DNA from: Bacteroidota bacterium
GTDB lineage: Bacteria; Bacteroidota; Bacteroidia; Flavobacteriales; Flavobacteriaceae
DNA length: 64,000 nt
NCBI GenBank assembly: GCA_024279425.1
Contig: JAJRRO010000111.1
Coordinates: forward strand, 33,918 to 97,917
Direction: 5' to 3'
The position numbers and the translations under genes are program-made. Under the pieces are notes generated by a model, which worked only from the letters and a program-made list of their open reading frames with translations, had not been told where the DNA came from and made no database searches. Below are positions 24,759 to 33,558 of the stretch, in pieces. The number at the start of each line of letters is the position of its first letter. The first letter of the stretch is position 1.

Positions 24759-27404
24759 ATGGAAGAGAATGAAGAACTGAACGAAGCACATAACGAGAAT
24801 ACAGAAGATTCACACGATACCTTGACCAAGGTAACGGGAATGTACAAGGATTGGTTTTTAGACTATGCTTCATATGTTATTTTAGAGCGTGCAGTCCCGG
24901 CAATTGAAGACGGTTTTAAGCCTGTGCAGCGAAGAATCATGCATTCCTTGAAGGATTTGGATGATGGGCGGTACAACAAAGTGGCCAATGTAGTGGGGCA
25001 TACTATGCAATATCACCCTCACGGCGATGCTAGTATTGCCGATGCCATGGTACAAATCGGCCAAAAAGACCTATTGATCGATACTCAAGGCAACTGGGGC
25101 AATATATTAACGGGAGATAGGGCCGCGGCATCTCGATATATTGAGGCCCGACTGTCCAAATTTGCTTTAGAGGTAGTGTTTAGTCCAAAGATTACCGAAT
25201 GGCAGCTTTCCTATGATGGGCGTAAAAAAGAACCCGTAAACCTGCCTGTAAAATTTCCATTACTTTTGGCTCAAGGGGCTGAAGGTATCGCTGTTGGACT
25301 TTCAACCAAAGTATTACCTCACAATTTTAAGGAATTGGTCGATGCCTCCATTAAGCATTTGAGAGGGCAGGGTTTTAAGGTATTCCCTGATTTTCCTACC
25401 GCAGGCATTATTGATGTAAGCAACTACAACGATGGTATGCGAGGTGGTAAAGTACGGGTGAGGGCCAGAATATCCCAGATGAACAAGAATACTTTGGTTA
25501 TTAATGAGATACCCTATTCAACCAATACTTCTTCTTTAATAGATTCAATCTTAAAGGCCAATGATAAAGGGAAGATTAAAATCAAGAAAATTGAGGACAA
25601 TACAGCGGCGGAGGTAGAGATCCTTGTGCACTTGCCAAATGGTATTTCCCCGGACAAGACCATCGATGCGCTGTATGCATTCACTTCGTGTGAATCGTCC
25701 ATTTCTCCTTTGGGATGTATTATCGAGAACAATAAACCGCTGTTTATAGGAGTTTCAGAAATGCTAAGGCAATCCACTGATTTAACTGTGGAGTTATTGA
25801 AGGCTGAATTGGAAATTCAACTGTTAGAGCTTGAGGAACAATGGCATTTTGCATCTTTGGAACGGATTTTCATTGAAAATCGCATTTATCGAGACATAGA
25901 GGAGGAAGAAACATGGGAAGGTGTGATTTTGGCTATCGACAAAGGGTTAAAACCTTTTAGCAAGCATTTGAAACGAGCCGTTACCGAGGAGGATATTGTA
26001 CGACTGACCGAAATCCGTATTAAACGTATTTCAAAGTTTGATTTGGATAAGGCACAGCAGCATCTCGATAATCTAGAAGAAAAAATAGCTGGGGTAAAAA
26101 ATCATCTAGAACATCTAATAGAATTTGCCATTGATTATTTCAAGAACCTTAAAACGAAATATGGTAAGGGTAGGGAACGCAAATCTGAAATTAGGATTTT
26201 TGATAACATCGAAGCGACCAAGGTGGTTATTAGAAATACCAAGCTTTATGTAAATAGAGAAGAAGGTTTTGTGGGTACCTCACTACGCCGCGATGAATAT
26301 GTGACCGACTGTAGTGATATCGACGACATCATAGTCTTTACAAAGGAAGGCAAGGCTATGGTTGCCAAAGTAGACACCAAAACGTTTGTTGGGAAGAACA
26401 TCATTCATGTTGCTGTGTTCAAGAAAAAGGATAAACGAACCACCTACAACATGATTTATAAGGATGGCAAAGGCGGTCCTACCTATATAAAAAGATTCAA
26501 TATTACCGGTGTCACTAGAGACAAGGTGTATGATTTGACCACGGGTAAGCCAGGCTCCATAGCCTTTTACTTTTCTGCAAATCCGAACGGTGAGGCCGAG
26601 GTTGTGACTGTTAGTTTACGTCAGGTTGGTAGTATTAAAAAGTTGAAATGGGATGTTGACTTTGCTGATGTTTTGATAAAAGGCAGGGCATCAAAAGGGA
26701 ATATAGTAACTAAATATACTGTTAAGCGTATTGAGCTTAAAGAAAAAGGAGTTTCTACGCTTAAGCCAAGGAAAATATGGTTTGATGACGTTGTGCGTCG
26801 TTTGAATATAGATGGTCGCGGAGAGCTTTTGGGTGAGTTTAGAGGAGATGACCTGTTGTTGGTCGTTAATCAAAAAGGAATAGCCAAGACTGTGCCGCCA
26901 ACTATGACGACCCGTTTTGATGACGATATGATTGTTCTGGAAAAATGGAATTCAAAAAAACCGCTTTCCGCTATTTATTGGGATGGAGAGAAAGATCGCT
27001 TTTACGTAAAACGCTTCTTGATTGAACAGGGCAATAAAGAAGATTTATTTATTTCGGAACATCAGAAGTCTTATTTGGAATTGGTTTCGACCGATTGGAG
27101 ACCTCAGGTTCAGTTAGAATTCTCTAAGCCTCGCGGTAAAGAGGCCAAACCTAATTTAGATATTGATTTAGAGCATTTTATATCCATTAAGGGAATTAAA
27201 GCTTTAGGCAACCAGTTAACTTCCGAAAAGGTCAAGAACATCAATACATTGGTGCCATTGCCCTACGAGGAACCCATAGAGCAGGAAACTAGTGAGATAG
27301 AAGTTATTGATGAGGAAGATGTGAGTTCAGGTGCCTCGGGCTCCAGTCCTCAGGGCGAAATCGGTGACGATTCGGATGATGAGGGGCAAATTGTATTGTT
27401 TTAG
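24759..27404 (+). CDS. parC: DNA topoisomerase IV subunit A
   Basis: The 881-residue subunit shows YKDWFLDYASYVILERAVP at its N-terminus, GHTMQYHPHGDASIADAM, and the catalytic tyrosine motif AAASRYIEARLSKF near residue 125. A coiled-coil region (about 420-470) and a degenerate C-terminal beta-propeller follow. It ends in a long acidic tail (EDVSSGASGSSPQGEIGDD), which is not part of the catalytic core. It pairs with ParE. The mscL gene starts 8 bp later. Confidence 0.95.
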   Translation: MEENEELNEAHNENTEDSHDTLTKVTGMYKDWFLDYASYVILERAVPAIEDGFKPVQRRIMHSLKDLDDGRYNKVANVVGHTMQYHPHGDASIADAMVQIGQKDLLIDTQGNWGNILTGDRAAASRYIEARLSKFALEVVFSPKITEWQLSYDGRKKEPVNLPVKFPLLLAQGAEGIAVGLSTKVLPHNFKELVDASIKHLRGQGFKVFPDFPTAGIIDVSNYNDGMRGGKVRVRARISQMNKNTLVINEIPYSTNTSSLIDSILKANDKGKIKIKKIEDNTAAEVEILVHLPNGISPDKTIDALYAFTSCESSISPLGCIIENNKPLFIGVSEMLRQSTDLTVELLKAELEIQLLELEEQWHFASLERIFIENRIYRDIEEEETWEGVILAIDKGLKPFSKHLKRAVTEEDIVRLTEIRIKRISKFDLDKAQQHLDNLEEKIAGVKNHLEHLIEFAIDYFKNLKTKYGKGRERKSEIRIFDNIEATKVVIRNTKLYVNREEGFVGTSLRRDEYVTDCSDIDDIIVFTKEGKAMVAKVDTKTFVGKNIIHVAVFKKKDKRTTYNMIYKDGKGGPTYIKRFNITGVTRDKVYDLTTGKPGSIAFYFSANPNGEAEVVTVSLRQVGSIKKLKWDVDFADVLIKGRASKGNIVTKYTVKRIELKEKGVSTLKPRKIWFDDVVRRLNIDGRGELLGEFRGDDLLLVVNQKGIAKTVPPTMTTRFDDDMIVLEKWNSKKPLSAIYWDGEKDRFYVKRFLIEQGNKEDLFISEHQKSYLELVSTDWRPQVQLEFSKPRGKEAKPNLDIDLEHFISIKGIKALGNQLTSEKVKNINTLVPLPYEEPIEQETSEIEVIDEEDVSSGASGSSPQGEIGDDSDDEGQIVLF

Positions 27405-27412
27405 AAGAATTG

Positions 27413-27844
27413 ATGAAAAATTTTATCCAAGAATTCAAGAATTTTGCCATAAAGGGCAATATGATAGATATGGCCATAGGTATTATCATTGGGACGGCAT
27501 TTAATAAAGTGGTCAGCACCCTTGTTAAAAAAGTGGTTATGCCGCCATTATCACTGCTAACCGAAGACGTTCATTTTTCAGATAGAAAATATGTTTTACG
27601 CGAGGCCTATGCCGAGGTTGACGAGGTGGCCATAGGGTACGGTGAACTTTTGGAGGTCTTATTGGACTTCGCTATCATAGCGTTTACCATTTTTACTGTA
27701 ATCAAATTCATCAATCGATTTAGAAGTAAGGCAGAGGATCCAGATGATACGGCGGAGGTTACCCCAAAGAACATTGAATTATTGGCCAATCTGGAAAAGC
27801 TATTGAAAGAACAGAATGAAATACTAAGGAATGGCCAAAAATAA
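27413..27844 (+). CDS. mscL: large-conductance mechanosensitive channel
   Basis: The 143-residue protein starts MKNFIQEFKNFAIKGNMIDM and continues AIGIIIGTAFNKVVSTLVKK, the typical first amphipathic helix and membrane helix 1 of MscL. A periplasmic loop, helix 2 (LLDFAIIAFTIFTVIKFINR) and a cytoplasmic helix (ANLEKLLKEQNEILRN) follow. It opens under membrane tension to release solutes during osmotic downshock. The ATG at 27413 is preferred to the overlapping TTG at 27410. It is 8 bp after parC and possibly co-transcribed. Confidence 0.95.
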   Translation: MKNFIQEFKNFAIKGNMIDMAIGIIIGTAFNKVVSTLVKKVVMPPLSLLTEDVHFSDRKYVLREAYAEVDEVAIGYGELLEVLLDFAIIAFTIFTVIKFINRFRSKAEDPDDTAEVTPKNIELLANLEKLLKEQNEILRNGQK

Positions 27845-27909
27845 TTCGAATATTACAAATAAGACCTAAAGGTATTTTATTACCTTTAGCACCAAATTTA
27901 AATTTCCCT

Positions 27910-28866
27910 ATGGATTTTACCAACCCCCTTGTATACGGAGCACCTTGTTTTATTGCATTTATAATATTGGAACTTGCTTATAGCAAAACTCATGGCGATG
28001 AGGATCTTTATGTGTGGAAAGATTTATTCGCAAGTGGTTTTATGGGTGTTGGATCGGCCATTATCGCCCCTTTGATCAAGGTGGTTTCAGCTGTAGTGAT
28101 ATTTGAGTACACCTATGATCTGTTCAATCCAATGGTAGATGGGATCAGAACAAATATTATGGGATACACGTCGTTTGGGTATGCTTGGTATATTTGGTTA
28201 CTATGTCAGTTAGCTGATGATTTCACCTATTATTGGTTTCATCGTGCGAATCATGAAGTACGCATATTATGGGCGGCGCATATAGTTCATCATTCTTCAG
28301 TCAACTATAATTTGGGAACGGCGGTTCGTAATGGGTGGTTTACAATTCTCTACAAGCCTTTATTTTATATGTGGATGCCTGCTCTCGGTTTTCCTCCTGA
28401 AATGGTTGTGGTCTGTTTGGGAATTGAAGCTTTGTGGCAATTTCAATTGCACTCTACTTATGTTCCAAAAATGGGATTTATCGAAAAGATTTTTAACACC
28501 CATACCATGCATCAGGCACACCATGCCCAGAATGTGGAATATCTAGATAAAAATCACGGTGGCTTCTTGAACTTCTTTGATAAAATATTTGGCACTTGGA
28601 TAGAATTGGATGATGATATCGAGATTGAATATGGTGTTATTCATGCTCCGGAATCGCATAATCCAATAGTAATCCTAACGCATGAGTTCGAGGACATCTG
28701 GAACGATGTTAAGAAGGCCAAAAAGTTTCCCCATGTATTGATGTACATCTTTGGCCCTCCTGGATGGAGCCCTGATGGCAGTACATTGACTGTAAAACAG
28801 CAGCAGCGTTTATTTAAGGAACAAAAGCAAAAGAATCCAGTGGCGGCTTATTCAAGACCTAATTAA
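27910..28866 (+). CDS. sterol desaturase / fatty acid hydroxylase superfamily membrane protein
   Basis: The 318-residue protein has several membrane helices and the three His clusters of the superfamily: YYWFHRANHEVRIL (HxxxxH), AAHIVHHSSVNYN (HxxHH) and THTMHQAHHAQNVEYLDKN. These ligate a di-iron centre. It should hydroxylate or desaturate a lipid in the inner membrane; the substrate is not evident. The C-terminus is a soluble segment ending in VAAYSRPN. It stands alone, followed by the convergent TerC gene. Confidence 0.88.
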   Translation: MDFTNPLVYGAPCFIAFIILELAYSKTHGDEDLYVWKDLFASGFMGVGSAIIAPLIKVVSAVVIFEYTYDLFNPMVDGIRTNIMGYTSFGYAWYIWLLCQLADDFTYYWFHRANHEVRILWAAHIVHHSSVNYNLGTAVRNGWFTILYKPLFYMWMPALGFPPEMVVVCLGIEALWQFQLHSTYVPKMGFIEKIFNTHTMHQAHHAQNVEYLDKNHGGFLNFFDKIFGTWIELDDDIEIEYGVIHAPESHNPIVILTHEFEDIWNDVKKAKKFPHVLMYIFGPPGWSPDGSTLTVKQQQRLFKEQKQKNPVAAYSRPN

Positions 28867-28884
28867 TCCAGTTCCCAAACTGGT

Positions 28885-29697
28885 TTAGTCCCCAATTACT
28901 TCTTGGGCCATTTTCTTATTCTTCTTCATTCTCAAATTGAAGAATTCCACCATAAGTGAAAATGTAATGGAGAAGTATAGGTATCCCTTAGGAATAGTTC
29001 CTACCTCATTGCCAAATACTACGAGATGTGCTAGGTGCGCCGACTCTGCTATTAGCATAAAACCTATGAGTATTAAGAATGACAGTCCTAACACTTGAAT
29101 TGAAGGATGTTTGTTCACGAATTCCCCAACCGGGTTGGCGAATAGCATCATTATAAGAACAGAGATTACGACTGCAATGACCATTAATAAAATAGCATCA
29201 TTGGGGTTGGGGGAAATGCCATTGGTCATTCCTATGGCCGTTAATATCGAATCAAACGAAAAAACAATATTAATCACTGTAATTTGCAAAATAGCACTTG
29301 CTAAGGAGGAGGAGCGATGACTTTTTATCTCGCGTTCATCATGGCCTCTATCCTCAATTTTCTCATGAATTTCATGTGTGCTTTTATAGAGCAAGAACAA
29401 ACCACCACCAAATAATATAAGCGCTTGCCCGCTAATACCGCCAGAAATCCAATCACTGTTCAAAACCCAAAATGGCTTTTTCATGCTCGTTAGCAATGAG
29501 ATTCCAAATAACAACAAAATTCGCATGACCATTGCCAAGATCAGTCCTATATGGGTTGCTTTTTTGCGTTGGCTGATTTCTAGCTTTCCAGCGGCTATGG
29601 ATATGAAAATGATATTGTCTATCCCTAATACTATTTCTAAAAATGTCAAGGTGAGTAATGCCACCCAGGCATCTGGGCTAGTGAGGATTTCGAACAT
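28885..29697 (-). CDS. TerC-family integral membrane protein
   Basis: The 270-residue protein has seven to eight hydrophobic segments and the TerC signatures ALLTLTFLEIVLGIDNIIFI and ITVINIVFSFDSILTAIGMT, with conserved intramembrane Asp residues. A charged His/Asp/Glu-rich loop (EIHEKIEDRGHDEREIKSH) lies between. TerC proteins are linked to tellurite resistance and to metal (manganese) handling during protein secretion. The small lipoprotein gene precedes it by 2 bp on the same strand. Confidence 0.9.
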   Translation of the reverse strand: MFEILTSPDAWVALLTLTFLEIVLGIDNIIFISIAAGKLEISQRKKATHIGLILAMVMRILLLFGISLLTSMKKPFWVLNSDWISGGISGQALILFGGGLFLLYKSTHEIHEKIEDRGHDEREIKSHRSSSLASAILQITVINIVFSFDSILTAIGMTNGISPNPNDAILLMVIAVVISVLIMMLFANPVGEFVNKHPSIQVLGLSFLILIGFMLIAESAHLAHLVVFGNEVGTIPKGYLYFSITFSLMVEFFNLRMKKNKKMAQEVIGD

Positions 29698-29699
29698 GG

Positions 29700-30077
29700 T
29701 TAGTTGGTTTTAAAGGCTACACCTTTAGATTTATTGCTTTGGCCTACAATATTGTATTCAAATGTATACGAACTATCTGTTGTGGTCAATATCTTCATAT
29801 GAATTGATTTCTCCTCAGCTCTATTTTTTGGATTTATTTTTTTAACGATATACTCGCAATCATTAATCCAACGAACAGCTGAACTATCAACCTTGCCTTG
29901 GAAGTAATCAATTTCTAAATCCCCCTTTCTAATAAAAGTAGATGTCACTTCTTTGTCATTTATGATTGAGGTAAATGAAAAATCCCCATCTTTAAAGGTC
30001 TGGCAATCTCTTTGGGGTTCATAACAAGAGAAGAATACTAATGATAACAATAGCAACGGGAATATTCTTTTAAACAT
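29700..30077 (-). CDS. small lipoprotein of unknown function
   Basis: From the ATG at 30077 the protein has 125 residues with signal FPLLLLSLVFFSCYEP and the lipobox Cys. The mature part contains CQTFKDGDFSFTSIINDKEV, RWINDCEYIVKKINPKNRAE and MKILTTTDSSYTFEYNIVG. I recognise this as a small Bacteroidetes family, sometimes wrongly labelled as topoisomerase in databases. Two Cys residues could form a disulfide. It is 2 bp upstream of the TerC gene, so they probably share an operon. Function unknown. Confidence 0.8.
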   Translation of the reverse strand: MFKRIFPLLLLSLVFFSCYEPQRDCQTFKDGDFSFTSIINDKEVTSTFIRKGDLEIDYFQGKVDSSAVRWINDCEYIVKKINPKNRAEEKSIHMKILTTTDSSYTFEYNIVGQSNKSKGVAFKTN

Positions 30078-30152
30078 AAGCACAAAATAAAGAATTTAGC
30101 GGCAAATAGATGCAGTGCTTTTAAAATAAAAGTGCCGCGTTTTTAAGGACTA

Positions 30153-30527
30153 TTATTTGTGGTACGATTTAAAACTTCCATCATTGTAGAAAATGATTAT
30201 TTTTTCAATACTTTTTTCCTTGTCGATTTTTGGAGCATTTGCCTCTTTGGGAACTGAAGCTATTGGGGTAGGGTCAAAGATTCTGGGTTGCTGGGAAGTG
30301 GCTGGCGGAAAGGAACCTTTACCATTAAGCAACCAATACAAATTAACCTCTGGGAATGATTTGATTACCTTAAGAACAAACTCCAGACTTGGCTTATTTC
30401 TTCCCGATAACAAGTGTGAAATACTCGAGCGTTGTACTTTGATCTTGTCAGCGAAGGCCGAAGCTGAAAGGTCATAATGCCTAAGTATTTTTTCTAATCG
30501 AACCACAAAATCCTCCGCGTTCACCAC
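30153..30527 (-). CDS. XRE-type helix-turn-helix regulator
   Basis: The 124-residue protein has a helix-turn-helix near residues 10-65 (ILRHYDLSASAFADKIKVQR then SISHLLSGRNKPSLEFVLKV), followed by WLLNGKGSFPP, a Pro/Ala linker and the tail KIIIFYNDGSFKSYHK. The start is GTG at 30527, as no ATG is suitable. It resembles flavobacterial phage-repressor-like regulators but is not linked to a phage here. The next genes upstream are divergent and start behind a triple repeated site, possibly its operator. This link is inference. Confidence 0.85.
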   Translation of the reverse strand: MVNAEDFVVRLEKILRHYDLSASAFADKIKVQRSSISHLLSGRNKPSLEFVLKVIKSFPEVNLYWLLNGKGSFPPATSQQPRIFDPTPIASVPKEANAPKIDKEKSIEKIIIFYNDGSFKSYHK

Positions 30528-30746
30528 TGTAACCTGTATTTTTTACAAATCTAATGAAAAGATAGGGTTCAAAGCCCAAACTTTAAATATGTTTTAAGTT
30601 AAACTAATACTATATAGGTTTAAGTAAACATATTTAAACATCTGGTATTTAGAGGAATAAATCGCTTACATTAACTTGAATTAGGATCATCTTAATAGTG
30701 TTTACAATTGTATAGTAAAAAGGCAATCCCCAGACCTCATCACGTA

Positions 30747-30803
30747 TACAAATGTAAACTATACGATTACATTTGTAATTTATATTGATATTACATTTGT
30801 AAT
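30747..30803. promoter_or_regulatory. three copies of TTACATTTGTA upstream of the M14 peptidase gene
   Basis: The 11-mer TTACATTTGTA occurs at 30767-30777 and 30791-30801, and inverted at 30747-30757. The two forward copies extend to the 14-mer ATTACATTTGTAAT. Each forward copy contains TACATTTG, an exact match to the Bacteroidetes -7 box, and the first copy's TTTG could serve as the -33 region of the second. So the copies may be operators overlaid on a promoter, with the transcript starting near the gene's first codons. The rest of the gap 30528-30746 shows nothing I recognise. Confidence 0.55.
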
Positions 30804-30814
30804 CACTTTCTAAC

Positions 30815-31930
30815 ATGCCCCCAATGAAAATTGATGACATAGATTACCTTTCCATACAACAGAATAATATTCAGGGGAGGTATATTACATATAATCATAT
30901 ATCGAAAATATTGACTGATTTCCCCCCTACTTTCAAAGTAGAAAGAATTGGAAATTCGGTGCTTGGCAATCCCATTGAATCTGTAACTTTTGGTCAGGGA
31001 TCAAAAAAAATATTCATGTGGTCCCAAATGCATGGAAATGAATCTACGACCACAAAGGCGGTATTCGACTTGATCAATTTATTGGGAACGGATTCAAAAT
31101 TGACAGAGGGGATATTAAGCAGCTGTACCATAAAAGTAATTCCAATGTTGAATCCAGATGGCGCTAAAGCGTACACCAGGGTCAATGGGGATGATGTTGA
31201 TTTAAATAGGGATGCCCAAATTAGAAGTCAGCCCGAGAGTAAAGTACTTAGAGAATGCTACGAAACGTTTAAACCCGATTTTTGCTTTAACCTCCATGAT
31301 CAGCGTACCATTTTTAATGTTGGGGCAACACCCAAGCCAGCCACTATTTCGTTTTTGGCTCCGGCCCACGACGAGAAACGGAGTATATCCGGTACCCGGG
31401 AGATTAGCATGAAGCTTATTTCTGCAATGAGCAAGCAGCTGAATACAATGATTCCTGGACAAGTTGGCCGTTATGACGATACATTTAATGCGAACTGCGT
31501 TGGTGATACATTTCAAATGTTACATACATCAACGATTTTATTTGAAGCCGGTCATTTTCCTGGTGACTATGAGCGTGAAATAACTAGGCAGTATATATTC
31601 AATGCATTGGTAACAGCCTTAAAGATTATTTCCGATGATAGTATCTCAGAGTATAAAAAGGAAGATTACTTTGATATTCCTGAAAACAATAAATGTTTTT
31701 ACGACGTCTTGATTAAGAATGTCCATATCCTTAATTCCAATATATATGGCGAAGGAGACGCCATAGGAATTCTTTTTAAGGAAGTGCTTAGGAATGATGC
31801 TATAGAATTTGTGCCAATGATTGAGAAAACCGGGAATCTAAAAGGTTACTTTGGTCACAAAACATATGATTGCTTGATTAGCTATGACCTAGTGAACTTA
31901 AAAACACAGTCATTTTGGAGCGATTTATAA
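30815..31930 (+). CDS. M14-family zinc carboxypeptidase-like protein
   Basis: The 371-residue protein carries the zinc motif QMHGNESTTTKAV (His, then Glu), PMLNPDGAKAYTRVN, DLNRDAQ (the Asn-Arg of the substrate pocket), FNLHDQRTIF (third ligand His) and FEAGHFPGDYERE (catalytic Glu region). It lacks a signal peptide and should act in the cytoplasm. It may remove C-terminal residues from peptides or related amide substrates. An alternative ATG lies at 30824. It follows the triple repeated site by only 12 bp, so its mRNA leader is very short. Confidence 0.87.
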   Translation: MPPMKIDDIDYLSIQQNNIQGRYITYNHISKILTDFPPTFKVERIGNSVLGNPIESVTFGQGSKKIFMWSQMHGNESTTTKAVFDLINLLGTDSKLTEGILSSCTIKVIPMLNPDGAKAYTRVNGDDVDLNRDAQIRSQPESKVLRECYETFKPDFCFNLHDQRTIFNVGATPKPATISFLAPAHDEKRSISGTREISMKLISAMSKQLNTMIPGQVGRYDDTFNANCVGDTFQMLHTSTILFEAGHFPGDYEREITRQYIFNALVTALKIISDDSISEYKKEDYFDIPENNKCFYDVLIKNVHILNSNIYGEGDAIGILFKEVLRNDAIEFVPMIEKTGNLKGYFGHKTYDCLISYDLVNLKTQSFWSDL

Positions 31931-31999
31931 AGGCTGTTTGAATAAAAGTTTCCAAAAACAATGTTTTATTACGTTTTTGTTAAAAAAAACCAACATTTG

Positions 32000-32030
32000 T
32001 TGAATTTAATTTCTTAATTTCTTATTTTTG
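32000..32030 (+). promoter_or_regulatory. promoter of the Lrp-type regulator gene
   Basis: TTG at 32000-32002 followed after 20 nt by TATTTTTG at 32023-32030 matches the Bacteroidetes consensus. The transcript would start near 32036, at most about 12 nt before the ATG at 32048, so the mRNA is nearly leaderless. Confidence 0.6.
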
Positions 32031-32047
32031 CCTAAAATATGATTACG

Positions 32048-32527
32048 ATGGCAAAAGTAAAATTAGATGAAATAGATCACCAGATTCTGGATATGTTAAT
32101 TGATAACACCAGGACACCTTTTACCGACATCGCCAAGAAACTTCTTATTTCGGCAGGCACGGTTCATGTGCGTGTTAAGAAAATGGAAGAGGCGGGCATA
32201 ATAAAAGGTTCTTCACTTACTTTGGACTATGTGCAGTTGGGGTATGCCTTTATAGCCTATGTTGGTATATTTCTTGAAAAAACACATCAGACAAAATTCG
32301 TGTTGGGGCGTTTGGAGCAAATACCCAACGTTACCGTTGCCCATATTACAACCGGGAAATTCAATATTTTCTGTAAAATAAGGGCAAAGGACACCAACCA
32401 TGCCAAAAATATTATATTTAAAATCGATGATATCGATGGAATCAGTAGAACTGAAACCATGATTTCACTTGAGGAAAGTATAAATGACAAGAAACGATTG
32501 ATGCATACTATTTTCAACGAATTATAG
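32048..32527 (+). CDS. Lrp/AsnC-family transcription regulator
   Basis: The protein begins MAKVKLDEIDHQILDMLIDN (an ATG three codons earlier at 32039 is also possible) and has the typical N-terminal helix-turn-helix (FTDIAKKLLISAGTVHVRVK). A RAM-type alpha-beta domain follows (YAFIAYVGIFLE, ITTGKFNIFCKIRAKD, IDDIDGISRTETMISL). Such regulators sense amino acids and control metabolic genes. It is about 159 residues. It stands alone, with its own promoter and a terminator behind it. The specific ligand is unknown. Confidence 0.92.
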   Translation: MAKVKLDEIDHQILDMLIDNTRTPFTDIAKKLLISAGTVHVRVKKMEEAGIIKGSSLTLDYVQLGYAFIAYVGIFLEKTHQTKFVLGRLEQIPNVTVAHITTGKFNIFCKIRAKDTNHAKNIIFKIDDIDGISRTETMISLEESINDKKRLMHTIFNEL

Positions 32528-32551
32528 AGGCCTGGTTTACTAATAAACGTT

Positions 32552-32584
32552 AATCCCAAAGGCTCTGGTTTTTGGGATTTTTTA
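32552..32584 (+). terminator. Rho-independent terminator of the lrp-type gene
   Basis: AATCCCAAA (32552-32560) pairs with TTTGGGATT (32571-32579) around GGCTCTGGTT, and a run of T follows. It ends transcription of the regulator. Because it overlaps the first in-frame start of the downstream DinB gene, the later ATG at 32593 is preferred. Confidence 0.8.
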
Positions 32585-32592
32585 TAGGAAAT

Positions 32593-33108
32593 ATGAGATC
32601 CATTGAATTGCAATCAGAAGATTACAATCCATTTTACCAAACATATGTCGATGTATTGGGTGATGTGGAATTGATGGATATGCTTAGACGGCAGCTTAAA
32701 AACTTTCCAGAATTTTTAGAAAGCCTTCCTGATGAAAAATTGGATTATGCTTATGCCGAGGGTAAATGGACGATAGCTGAAGTATTAGTGCATGTTCTAG
32801 ATGCCGAACGTGTTTTTCAATATAGGGCGTTACGTTTTATGAGGGGAGACAAAACACTCTTACCGGGCTTTGACCAAGATATCTTCGTTCCCAATTCCAA
32901 TGCCGACAGAAGAACTAAAGAGAGTATAATCGAGGAATATAAAGTAATACGGCGTTCTACAATAGCACTATACTCAAATATGAACGGTCAATCATTGCAG
33001 CGCAAGGGAGTGGCGAGCGATTCACCTATGAGTGTTGCTGCCATGGGCTTCATTATCTGTGGGCATCAAAAACATCACAGAAATGTAATTCGAGAAAGGT
33101 ATCTGTGA
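32593..33108 (+). CDS. DinB-family protein
   Basis: The 171-residue protein begins MRSIELQSEDYNPFYQTYVD. It is predominantly helical with the DinB-like metal ligands in EVLVHVLDAERVF (His) and ICGHQKHHRNVIRERY (the paired His near the C-terminus), and FVPNSNADRR between. DinB/YfiT proteins form four-helix bundles that bind a divalent metal, some acting as thiol-dependent transferases; the reaction here is unknown. The start at 32593 avoids the upstream terminator. The next gene is convergent and begins immediately after its stop. Confidence 0.88.
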   Translation: MRSIELQSEDYNPFYQTYVDVLGDVELMDMLRRQLKNFPEFLESLPDEKLDYAYAEGKWTIAEVLVHVLDAERVFQYRALRFMRGDKTLLPGFDQDIFVPNSNADRRTKESIIEEYKVIRRSTIALYSNMNGQSLQRKGVASDSPMSVAAMGFIICGHQKHHRNVIRERYL

Positions 33109-33444
33109 TTATTGGTCGGTTGTTGGCCCTTCCTCAAGTTCGTTCTCACCCTGAAGTTCCATTTCTACCTTTGGAATATCATTTTCTGTTATTGGCTCAA
33201 TTTTGGATTCCAAGCCCTTCTCTATGTTTTCTTCAAAATTTGAAATGAAGTTGGCAAGGCTTTTACTGATTTTTACCAAATAAATGGTGTCATCAGTGCG
33301 TAATTCGACGGTTTCGATAATTTCACCGCTTACATTCTTAAAAGTGATGATGTCGTCATCACCATATCCATCAGAATAGGTTTCAATAAGTTTGGCAGCT
33401 AAATTGTGGTCAAGTTTTTTGTAATCAACAAGCTTTCGAATCAT
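33109..33444 (-). CDS. conserved hypothetical protein downstream of aroB
   Basis: From ATG at 33444 (MIRKLVDYKKLDHNLAAKLI) the product has 111 residues. A longer frame starts 27 codons earlier, but the conserved sequence begins here. It contains SDGYGDDDIITFKNVSGEII and VELRTDDTIYLVKISKSLAN and ends in an acidic tail (EMELQGENELEEGPTTDQ). No signal or membrane segment is seen. I recall this protein beside aroB in other flavobacteria, but not a function. It lies about 114 bp after aroB on the same strand. Confidence 0.8.
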   Translation of the reverse strand: MIRKLVDYKKLDHNLAAKLIETYSDGYGDDDIITFKNVSGEIIETVELRTDDTIYLVKISKSLANFISNFEENIEKGLESKIEPITENDIPKVEMELQGENELEEGPTTDQ

Positions 33445-33558
33445 AATGGTTAGGTTTTTCAGGTTTACCCTTATTGGATACATTTGATACCCTAAACTAT
33501 ATAATTTTCCCTTTGATGGTTTCAAAGAGTTGTAAAACCGTGATTTTAGTATATGTAG

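Noticed and set aside
28868..28884. CCAGTT/AACTGG hairpin between the desaturase and TerC genes as a terminator
   Set aside because: The stem is only 6 bp with no T-run; too weak to list.
30193..30477. A plus-strand frame opposite the XRE gene
   Set aside because: It mirrors the regulator's coding sequence and lacks any domain or start context.
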